From Aplidium turbinatum (Eukaryota; Chordata; Ascidiacea; Aplousobranchia; Polyclinidae), in NCBI GenBank assembly GCA_918807975.1, contig OU964918.1, positions 48,902,477 to 48,966,476 of the forward strand: a DNA stretch of 64,000 nucleotides. The letters are read 5' to 3'. A program made the position numbers and the translations under genes. This document shows, in pieces, positions 56,401 to 64,000 of the stretch. The notes beneath the pieces are model-generated. The model searched no databases. It saw only the letters and a program-made list of their open reading frames with translations, and had not been told where the DNA came from. Numbering within the stretch: the stretch's first letter is position 1; each line of letters starts with the position of its first letter.

Positions 56401-58612
56401 ATGCCTGTCTTAGTAGTGTCAGGCCGATGGGGGTGTGTCGGAGTCGGGGATGAACGAATAGAGTCTGGTGGCGCTTGACTTCCATTCAGAACTCCATTTA
56501 TGGTCTGCCCAAGCAGCCGCAGAGAATTTTAGTAAACTGATAGTTAACAAAGTAGATAATGTCCGCCAATGAAAACTATTGAATCTACATAGAGCCTATT
56601 CATTATTTGAACTGATGAATCGTGTTTACACATCGCTTGATAAAATGCTAATTTTTTTTATCATATGAAGGCTTTTCATAATAAAAAAGAAAAACACTTT
56701 AACGCTAAAACAATTGAAGAAAAACACTTGAAAAAATCATTTTACGCACATATACTACAGTAGAAACTAAGTAACACGTTTATCTGCAATCGACTTCAGC
56801 CTTCAGTTCTGATGGCTTGAGCACGGTGTCTAGGCCATCTATTTTCGTAGGCTATGGTGAAGAGACTAATCATTTTACTGTTTTACAACCATTTATATAT
56901 TTTAGGCAGTTAAATCTACCATTTCTACATGGATATAAAGTAAAATACTGTTCCAGACAATTGTTCACTTAATCAAACGTCATATAAAAACCGTTCAGGT
57001 CTACTGAATCTTAGCGTATTACGTCATGGAATTTTTCCTAAAAATGAGCCAAAATTGCACCATCGTTCGTAAGACTTATGTCAAACCTGTTTAAACATGA
57101 AACATGGCATCACCACCTTTGAACACCTGTTTGAATTGCGTGACAATGTCTTTCACTATTACGTCACAGTACTGCGTACGTGAGTTTGAGATATTGATAT
57201 CTATTATGGTCATTCGTAAAATTGTTGCTTGAAGTTAGTCGCAAATTTAACTGTTTCGCTTAGTGCTGCTAGCTGGACAAATTTCCGTCTTTTATCCAAG
57301 TAATCTGTTCTGTAGTGACAAGTTTTAGTGGTGTATCGCGTTGCACTTCATTTTCGACAGCTTTGAGGCTATTTTTACAGAAATACAATTCTCGAATAGA
57401 CGTTTCCTGAAGAGTGTTTCTTTTCGGTCATTACATACAGACGAACGAATCTGGGAATCTTATGTTACAATTTTCCCACGAAGAGATTATGGTTTACCGC
57501 TGTGACCAAATACCTAAATTTGCTATTGAGTAATGCTCAGAAAGCATGCAAAATTGCGATTTATCAGCTAAATGTGAAAAAAAAAGTTAAAGTTTATGAA
57601 CACGAAAAGGTAGCCTATACAATAGCTTACTTTCAAGTTAGCAATATTCTTACACAGATAGGCAGTGACAGGGCTGTATGAGCACCATCTCGGGCTAACC
57701 CCGAAATCTACTAATGGGCTCCTATGTTTAGTAATAGCTCTTAAAAAGAAGACAAGAAAGCGTTATGTTATGACCGCAAACTCTTTCAATGTAGGGAAAA
57801 ATTTTACATGCATCATTTCAGCAAAGTAAACAACAGCAGAGTAAACAACTCTTAGATTTTCTAAACAAAATATTAAACATACCGACAATGCAGTAGCGGA
57901 TCTGGAAAAAGGTGGCAAAGGACAAGAGTTTTAACAAAGCAAAATTTATACGGTAAGATAAATGGACAATGCACAAAAATAAACTTGGATAGGGGATGTT
58001 GGAAGCATTTCTCTGGAAAAATTTTGACAAATATAATTTGTTACTTATAATTTGTTACTTTTTAGGCACTTTTGGCGCCTATCTAAAATCGTCTCTTGAT
58101 CACATTTTTGACACATTTTTGCGTGATAGCATGCATGTGCAAAAATAAGCTTGGTGTTACGTTTTGATTGCTTAAATACCTTTTTCTCATGGCCCATGTT
58201 GGTTACGCTTCTTTTGCGAGATAGTTAAATGTAAAAATCTATCAGGTTAACCTTTTTTTAGCAGCTTTCACATCGGAATAGGCTACTACATTCATATAAT
58301 TGCCTCTAGGTTTGTTTCTTTTGGCACAAATGTTTTTTTTCACCAATGTATTTATTATTTAGGCTTTGTGTTTTTCAAAATATTGAACAGCGGTACAGGT
58401 GTACAGAAAATGAAAGTCTTTAGATGTGCAATTGCCAAATAAGAGCAGTTTTGTATTGTTTGCTATTTTACTGATAGCCTACTTTCAGTCAACTTACCTT
58501 TCAGCCCAGGTATTCCCACAGGAACACCGCACTCTAGTGCCACTTCTCTAGCTCCACAAACTATTGGCCACCAAAACTCTAACAAAACCAATACAACAAA
58601 AATAGATTTCAT
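50438..58612 (-). CDS. Ficolin-like secreted lectin: collagen stretch plus fibrinogen domain, 7 exons
   Basis: Exons: 58612-58498, 55686-55576, 55394-55240, 54887-54791, 53967-53871, 52146-52079, 50733-50438; 939 nt, 312 residues, all junctions in phase. Residues 1-20 form a signal peptide. About 28-49 hold a short collagen run ([18 protein letters not shown]), then a coiled-coil-like stretch ([14 protein letters not shown]) that could trimerise. The fibrinogen domain runs from N89 to about 308, with [21 protein letters not shown] and YTGTAGNSLAW. The calcium site KDKDND (D230, D232) and the cysteine pair C240/C253 are present. G254 stands where ficolins and tachylectins usually have histidine (CHxSNLNG; here CGSSNLNG), and WWH replaces WWY, so acetyl-sugar binding may differ. 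Ficolins recognise acetylated sugars and trigger the lectin complement route. Large introns hold transposons. Confidence 0.93.
50833..51393. mobile_element. hAT-like element in the last intron of the ficolin-like gene
   Basis: Ends CAGTGGTTCTCAAAC and GTTTGAGAACCACCG (one terminal mismatch), with GTGTCACGCC and GTGCGTCGCATC subterminal words recalling hAT copies of the ZBED group. No 8-bp duplication is found, so it is old or the boundaries are off. Confidence 0.6.
52635..53375. repeat. Inverted-repeat pair and hAT-B-like debris in intron 5
   Basis: AATTGCCCACCTAG (52635) pairs with CTAGGTGGGCAATT (52697-52710), a compact 76-bp foldback. At 53235-53375, AAAGTGCCATTTCTTG and TTGCCCCCCTAGTCC resemble the right subterminal region of hAT-B. 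Confidence 0.5.
55905..56862. mobile_element. Foldback element in intron 1, carrying a LINE insertion
   Basis: The left segment (ACACCGTAC, TTCAGGACTGAAGGCTGAAG at about 55935-55970) pairs with the right segment (CTTCAGCCTTCAGTTCTG, CACGGTGTCTAGGCCATCTA at about 56788-56845). Inner words TTCTTCAAGTGTTTTCA and GAAAAACACTTGAA also pair. Confidence 0.65.
56095..56523 (-). mobile_element. 5'-truncated non-LTR retrotransposon 3' end in ficolin-like intron 1
   Basis: The minus-strand C-terminus repeats the motif of the copy at 22513 ([35 protein letters not shown]) and ends in a (CGA)n tail (56094-56114 on the plus strand GTCGTC). Target duplication GAATTTTAG lies at 56086-56094 and 56524-56532. 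It is closely similar to the 22513 copy by eye, so the two are probably of similar age. Confidence 0.88.
56972..57508 (+). repeat. 0.5-kb dispersed repeat, copy 1 (inverted partner at 60903)
   Basis: Starts ATCAAACGTCATATAAAAAC and ends near GGTTTACCGCTGTGACCA. Nearly its whole length matches 60903-61402 in reverse complement. No coding content recognised. Confidence 0.85.
57670..57845 (+). repeat. Dispersed repeat, copy 2 (first copy at 18745)
   Basis: Shares GAGCACCATCTC, CTCCTATGTTTAGTAATAG and CGCAAACTCTTTCAATGTA with 18745-18920. Confidence 0.65.
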
Positions 58613-58649
58613 CTGAAAAACGTGAATGTAATCTAATATACTTCTAATC

Positions 58650-58920
58650 TGGTCTACACCGGCTTAGTGCATCCGCCTCTGAAACGGTAGACGTAGGTTC
58701 GATACCCTCTCGGGTCATAGGCTACCAATGACTTTTTAAAAATGGTAGCCTACTGAATTTAATTCCTGCTTGGCACTGAGCAATAGAATGGATTCCGGTG
58801 ATAATACACTCAGTTGCGCCTCTATACGGCGGCATTGACACTGTCTGCTTTGTAAAGCGCTGAGGAGCAACGCATTCTGAGATGGATACAGCGCTATATA
58901 AAAGCAAGCATTATTATTGC
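58650..58920 (+). repeat. tRNA-derived SINE with LINE-type 3' tail, just upstream of the ficolin-like gene
   Basis: Head GGCTTAGTGCATCCGCCTCT and B box GGTTCGATACC, then a body ending GATACAGCGCTATATAAAAG and an ATTATTATT tail, as in SINEs that borrow an L2-like 3' end. It starts about 40 bp upstream of the start codon of the gene at 58612. Confidence 0.65.
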
Positions 58921-59364
58921 TTGCTTTTAACAATTACTATTTTAATAGTAATAGTGGAACTGACTGGCCGCTTATATATTAACCCTGATTGGAAGCAAAA
59001 AAGGTTGTACTGGCTTTTCAAACATTCCTTCGAGCAATTTTGTACTTTTTTACTAAAACAAATCATAACGTGTTTGTTGTTTTATGCAATAAAATTGCAG
59101 GTGTTTTATTTAAATCCAAGATGTTCAAACATGACTTTAATCCGATTGTTATATTTAAATGACAAACGCATTTGCTTCGACACCTCTGCTATTTACAAAC
59201 CATTTCTATTTACAAACAAACTCTCTATTTAAAGTTTAATTTAACTGGTAGTCATGAACTATTAGTAAGCTTATGCTAAATTACTGATTTAATTTCCCAA
59301 AAACGTGTGTTGTAATTTCTTTTTTGTTAGTAAACTGAGACTAGGCTACCGTATATTGGTTGGT
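58921..59364. other. Upstream region of the ficolin-like gene, no feature recognised
   Basis: AT-rich; the frame at 58882-59232 has no recognisable domain. A promoter for the gene at 58612 may lie here or within the SINE, but no motif is clear. Confidence 0.35.
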
Positions 59365-59640
59365 TTCGACGTTTTATCCTCGGTCTAGGAAAGCCTTGAT
59401 AGGTTATTTCTGGTAAGTTTTGCATACTTGTAGAGGCTCTTAACGCAGGGCCGGTTACCGAGATAGGCAGAGTGAAGTTTTCCGATTGCTGAAGCGTTGT
59501 TGTCAAAGTATTATTCCATTCCCTAGGTGCCGCTGAATGGAGAGCAGTCCTGAAATGCGTTGCTAAAGCGCACATCCCGAGAGTCGATCCAGCGCCGCGT
59601 GATCTTGAGCCAGGCGCGTAACACTGAGGTAACGTTTTTT
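59365..59640 (-). repeat. tRNA-derived SINE
   Basis: On the minus strand: TTACGCGCCTGGCTCAAGAT, a B-box region GATCGACTCTCGGGA, AGGACTGCTCTCCATTCAGC, CTCGGTAACCGGCCCTGCG and CTAGACCGAGGATAAAACG. Same family as 34090 and 48355. Confidence 0.8.
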
Positions 59641-60319
59641 TTTTAATTTCATAATTGTTACGGTAGCTACAAATGATTAACTCCTTGCAAGCTAACTCTT
59701 TGGCGTATTGGTTGCTGAATAATCTCGACCAAAACTTCAAGGCCGTAGCCTACGGCTTCAAGCTAATTCAAGCAGTCTAAAAAATGAAATGTCGATTAGT
59801 TTAACAACTGACTGCTTTGAAGATGTAATTAAATTTGGTGCAAATTTTAATACCTAAAATTCTTAATTGACGTAGGCGTGCAACTCTAAGTCATGCCACT
59901 TCAACGTTTTTCTCACTGTTTTTATGCAAAACCCAGCCTTGTAACTGAAACACAATCAACATGACAAAAGGCAACTCTTATCTAGCGCAGATACGAAATG
60001 CATTAGATTTATACTCCTATTCTAATAAATTGCCATGTAAGTAATGAGAGAACATCATTCCATTGACAAAAAAGGAAACTCCCAGGCAATGATTTATGAC
60101 GTAGCATAAGGCAAGTACAGCTTGTATTCTAGCTAGATGGTAGAAGATTGTCAGCCGCAAATGAAACCAGGAATGCGGTGATTACAATGAAATCAATTAC
60201 AGGTTTACGATTACAAGTGTTTGATTGCTACAATATGTATATTCTGAGGATACGAACACATTTAGCTCCTCACTATTTTAAAACAGTCGTTTAGGATCAA
60301 TTTAGGGAATCTTGTGGGA

Positions 60320-60475
60320 ATCTTTATCCTGGGAGTGAGAAAGTTTTTGAGAGCAATATCCTGGCAGTTTCGCATAATTGTAGAGGCTTTAAACTACTGA
60401 GGCAGACCCGTCACCGAGTTTGACAGAATGAAGTTTCCAATTGTTTGTGAATTATTCCATCCATTAAAGGCCGCC
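60320..60475 (-). repeat. 3' half of a tRNA-derived SINE
   Basis: GGCGGCCTTTAATGGATGGA on the minus strand, then the 3' half including GCCAGGATATTGC and CTCACTCCCAGGATAAAGAT. The 5' head is cut off at about 60475, where unrelated sequence (GAGGCATAGCCAGCACAAAA) begins. Confidence 0.7.
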
Positions 60476-60902
60476 AGAGGCATAGCCAGCACAAAATTTC
60501 GGAAGAGGTGGCAAGTAAGTACGTCAGGCGACAGCTTTTGTGGAGGGTCTGGAGAGCCTCCCCACAAAGTAAAAAACTATCTTAAAATTGCGTATTCTGA
60601 GAGTAGGCTACTTTCATCCCAAATCAATAGAAAAACTCTGTCAAATGATGCTGCAACAGAGAACAATTTAAGTTAGACAACAAACCAAAACAACGGTAAT
60701 GCTGAAGTGTTAAATTGATTCAGTGGTAGGCTTCAGCTTGTCAATAAACCTGTCAATGAGCTTTCGCACAAAATACAGCAAAGTATAGTTATCCAATGTT
60801 CATGCTACGTCTGAGTTGTAGGCTACTTGTTCACTTGGGATTGATGTTCTCTTTATTTGCATCATTGCAACCCAGCACTGAGAGTCTATCAATATCTATT
60901 AG

Positions 60903-61402
60903 TGGTCACGGCGGTAAACCATAATCTCTTATCGTGGGAAAATTGTAACGTAAGATTTCCGAATCCGTTCGTCTGTATGTAATGACCGAAAAACAAACAC
61001 TCTTTTGAAACGTCTTTTCAAAAAGTGTATTTCTGTAAAATTAGCCCGCGGCTATCGAAAATGGAACGCAACACCGTACGCCTCTAAAAACTTGTCACTG
61101 CAATACAAACTACTTAGTTAAAGACGGATTTTTCGTCCAGCTGACAAGCACTAAGCAAACAGTTAAACATTTGACCAACTTTCGAATCAACAATTTTAAA
61201 ATGACGAGAATAGATTTCAATATCTCAAACTCACGTACGCAGTTACTGTGACGCCATAGTGAAACACTGTGAAGTAATTCTCAACAGGTGTGATACAAGT
61301 CTTACGAACGATGGTGCAATCTTGGCTCATTTTTAGGAAAAATTCCATGACGTAATACGCAAAGATTCAGTAGACCTGAACGGTTTTTATATGACGTTTG
61401 AT
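60903..61402 (-). repeat. 0.5-kb dispersed repeat, copy 2 (inverted)
   Basis: Reverse complement of 56972-57508: GGCGGTAAACCATAATCTCT at the left, GACCTGAACGGTTTTTATAT at the right. A few indels separate the copies. Confidence 0.85.
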
Positions 61403-61927
61403 TTGTACAGAGATTGGCCGTAACAATTAGCCAATAGTGTTTGATATCTTTTATTTGTGAAAACTGAGGGAAAAGAACAACACTTGTACTCTCTACCAGC
61501 GCATTAAGTCGAATTGATTAAACTTAACATAAACACGTTGTAGTCAGCGCAAGAATGTAGCTTCGGCAGAATCGGACATTCCTCGCGCTGATTGCAACAA
61601 GCAGTGCTTCCAGCATATTATTGCAAATACTACAACAAATAGCTTAAGTCTGTCGTGACTCATGGTTAAAAATATTTCCGGAGGAGGGGCAATTTGTGGT
61701 TGGTGACCTTTTATGGTTGGTGGTTGCGATAATTTCAGATGTAAAGAGAGGTTTACAGAGTGACCGAGCGCGAAATCAACTAAACGGATAATAACCTATA
61801 ATGATGAAAAACGTAACATATAGCCTATTGTAGCACAATAAGTCGATTAGGCCTACGACTATAGGTCTAGGGCTTCTAGGCTATTGTTTATTTGATTGTC
61901 TTTTTTGTCAATTTTAATGGCATAGGC

Positions 61928-63059
61928 CAGGGTGTCCCAAACTGGGCGTCGCGACCCCCCAAGGGGTCGCAGAAAGTAGGCCTATACCAATTTGCACAAG
62001 GTACTGCTGCATATTAACACTTCTGTGCGAGATGCTGTGACATTTATTAACTTTATCAAGAATCGCGCACTCAATAGGCTGCCCGTATTTTTGAACAATT
62101 ATGAGGTGAAACAGGGCCGGATTTAGCTGATGGGGAGGCCGGGGCACATATAGATCTGGGGCCCCCCCGTGCAAAAAAGCCACCTCTACGTCTACATTAG
62201 CATTAATCCAGCACTACACATCATTTTGCAGAAACTTCAAAGGCTGAAAGAAAGAAAAACAACACGAAATCACATTTTTTCCACGTAGGGGGGCCTTTAA
62301 AAGTCGGGGGCCCGGGGCACCTGTACCCTCTGCCCCCTCCCCCTAAATCCGGGCCTGAGGTGAAATAACATCGGAGTTAAAAAGTCTTTTACTGCATCGT
62401 GAAGTGAGGTGGCTTTCAAAAGTCAAAGGTTTAAAATGGCTAGCGAATTAACGTTGAAAACCGAAATCGTGATTTTTCCAAAAGAATAAAATTCAGTCTT
62501 GGTCCATCCATCATTTTCGCAATAACATCCAGCTTTTGAAATTATGTCAAATGTCAGATTTGCTTGAAAAACTAAACGAATTTAATTTGTCCCTCCTATA
62601 GGAGAAAACATCAATATTTTGCATTGAAATCTAAAATTGATGCGTTCATCAAAAATTGAACATCTGGAAACCAAATTTTCAAAATGATTTATCTGAAATG
62701 TTCTCACTTCGCTATTCCAACCTAAGCAGCATTGAAATCGTCTTGAGACCAGCTTTAACTAACATTGAGCCACGGGTAGACTTGCTGTGTAGCAGAAGGC
62801 AGTCACACCCATCACACTGAATAAATGTGTTTGCCTTTTTGTTTTGTTTTCAGTAGGCTTAGTTGTGATGGTCAGAAATAAATAAAAACAAACTGGACTG
62901 AGTGCCAGAAAAGTGTTTTTGGTTTTCGTTAGATTTAACCTTTTCAATAAATATCACAAATGTATATTTCGCACTGTTCGTCGTTTTTAATCGTAAGGGG
63001 CCGCGAAACATTTTAGGAGATTAAAACGGGTTGCGAGCAAAAAAGTTTGGCAAGCCCTG
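61928..63059 (+). mobile_element. Decayed hAT element with transposase fragments (1.1 kb), hosting another hAT
   Basis: Ends CAGGGTGTCCCAAACTGGGC and GTTTGGCAAGCCCTG, with a perfect 8-bp duplication GCATAGGC at 61920-61927 and 63060-63067. Plus-strand fragments VRDAVTFINFIKNRALNR, LLLHREVRWLSKVKG and LEKLNEFNLSLL match ZBED5/GTF2IRD2-like hAT transposases. The frame has stop codons and the middle is interrupted by the element at 62112-62357. Confidence 0.88.
62112..62357. mobile_element. Non-autonomous hAT-type element nested in the hAT at 61928
   Basis: Ends CAGGGCCGGATTTAG and CTAAATCCGGGCCTG, with a perfect 8-bp duplication AGGTGAAA at 62104-62111 and 62358-62365. Same family as 47106-47327. 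Confidence 0.93.
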
Positions 63060-63067
63060 GCATAGGC

Positions 63068-64000
63068 AATGACCTATAGACACAAAAACGAAAAACAAGT
63101 GAGCTTGCCTATCTTTTGGGCCGCTATTTGGAAAAGTATTACCGTGAGCAAACATCAAAATCCCGGATCAAAATATAGGTTACTAGCTCGTGTGAAGTTG
63201 TGTTTGATAAGGCACAAAAAATATTGTAATCATAACATAAACATGCCAGCTCTTTTCGATTGAATCAGTTCTTGACTTTAAGTTTTTTAAAAGTTCCAAA
63301 AAAAACAATCGACATTTTTTTGAATCTTTTATACTTTTGTTGCTTGTTTTCGTGTTTGTGAGTTGTTCGTCACTTTTTTTTATAAAAGGTAATTCTGCAA
63401 TTCCAAGAGCTAAACTTATCTTTATGATATAAAGAGAACCTGGTAAAAACAAAAATTCGTTTTAAAATGTTGCGTAATGATATGTGCGTTGCAATTTATT
63501 ATCCAATAGCCTACACGTACAGTAGCCTACGGCACATACACTTACAGTCTCACAGCATCAAATAATACAAAAACATTTAATAGTAAGATTGTGTACATAG
63601 GCTAGTGTAGCCCAACATTATATAGTAGACTATCGAATTCACGTATCCCAGCAATGTGAACACTATAGTCAGAGTCGAAATTTTTCAACTAAACCTAAGT
63701 AAAATCAAATTACCAAAACTCAGTCAATTTCTATCTAATTTATGTAAACTTTTTTTTGTAAAAGAACACAAGAAAATTATCATAATTAAAACAGGCTTAC
63801 CAAAGCATGCAGTTTCTTAATTACTAATGCGTAGGCTACTTTCAACTATAAAAGTTTCATATATCTCAATACGTCTTGCTTATTACAATCACAAAACATT
63901 GTTATAGCAGTAACTTGTTGGTTACATTTGACTCAATGCAGTCAGATATCAGTACAACATTTGACCTATCAATGTTCTTGCGGGTAACACCAATTTTTTT
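63068..64000. other. Intergenic, no feature recognised
   Basis: AT-rich to the window edge; small frames at 63069-63263 and 63183-63452 have no recognisable domain. Confidence 0.4.

Noticed and set aside
56163-56453. Plus-strand frames over the LINE as genes
   Set aside because: They are antisense shadows of the LINE C-terminus, and the same shadow occurs at 22571-23053.
58660-58720. A functional tRNA gene next to the ficolin-like start
   Set aside because: The cloverleaf is incomplete and the sequence continues into a SINE body with an L2-like tail.

Overview
This window is a stretch of metazoan genomic DNA. It is AT-rich (I estimate near 35% GC by eye), has spliced genes with GT-AG introns, and is crowded with transposons. 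A ficolin-type gene (signal peptide, short collagen stretch, fibrinogen domain), the intron-dense CWC27 and SRRD orthologues and the tRNA-derived SINEs fit an invertebrate deuterostome. An ascidian tunicate is my best guess from general feel, not from a diagnostic marker.

Host genes I can support, left to right: two intronless, related seven-transmembrane proteins facing tail to tail (5037-6086 plus; 9604-10626 minus); SRRD (SRR1-like), two exons, minus (25090-26330); CWC27, thirteen exons, minus (27953-33929), a complete 461-residue spliceosomal cyclophilin; and a seven-exon ficolin-like gene, minus (50438-58612), 312 residues. All exon junctions in the three spliced genes keep phase. A possible small gene with a minisatellite-encoded repeat lies at 27189-27874 (weak).

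Most of the rest is mobile DNA. 1-1.2 kb: a decayed coding remnant of a repetitive metazoan protein family. 7.2-8.0 kb: a hAT-type element. 12.2-13.1 kb: a foldback element. 13.3-16.5 kb: a possible piggyBac-type element. 18.9-19.3 kb: the end of a hAT transposase. 19.4-22.5 kb: a fossil Ty3/Gypsy pol, with a non-LTR element inserted at its 3' boundary. 32.4-33.8 kb: foldback and RTE-type insertions inside a CWC27 intron. 35.4-38.7 kb: a 3.27-kb element with long minisatellite inverted ends, 9-bp target duplications and a THAP zinc finger. 39.1-45.6 kb: a set of nested transposons several layers deep, four of them hAT-type with perfect 8-bp target duplications. 47-51 kb and 61.9-63.1 kb: further hAT-type elements, one nested in another. 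A 0.5-kb repeat in opposite orientations (56972-57508 and 60903-61402) brackets the first exon of the ficolin-like gene.

The most unusual items are the unclassified 7TM pair, the THAP-bearing element whose right end holds telomere-like CCCTAA-rich minisatellite, the nested hAT stack, a dispersed family of roughly 85-bp palindromes, and foldback elements with tRNA-like cores. All calls come from reading the sequence; no database search was possible.
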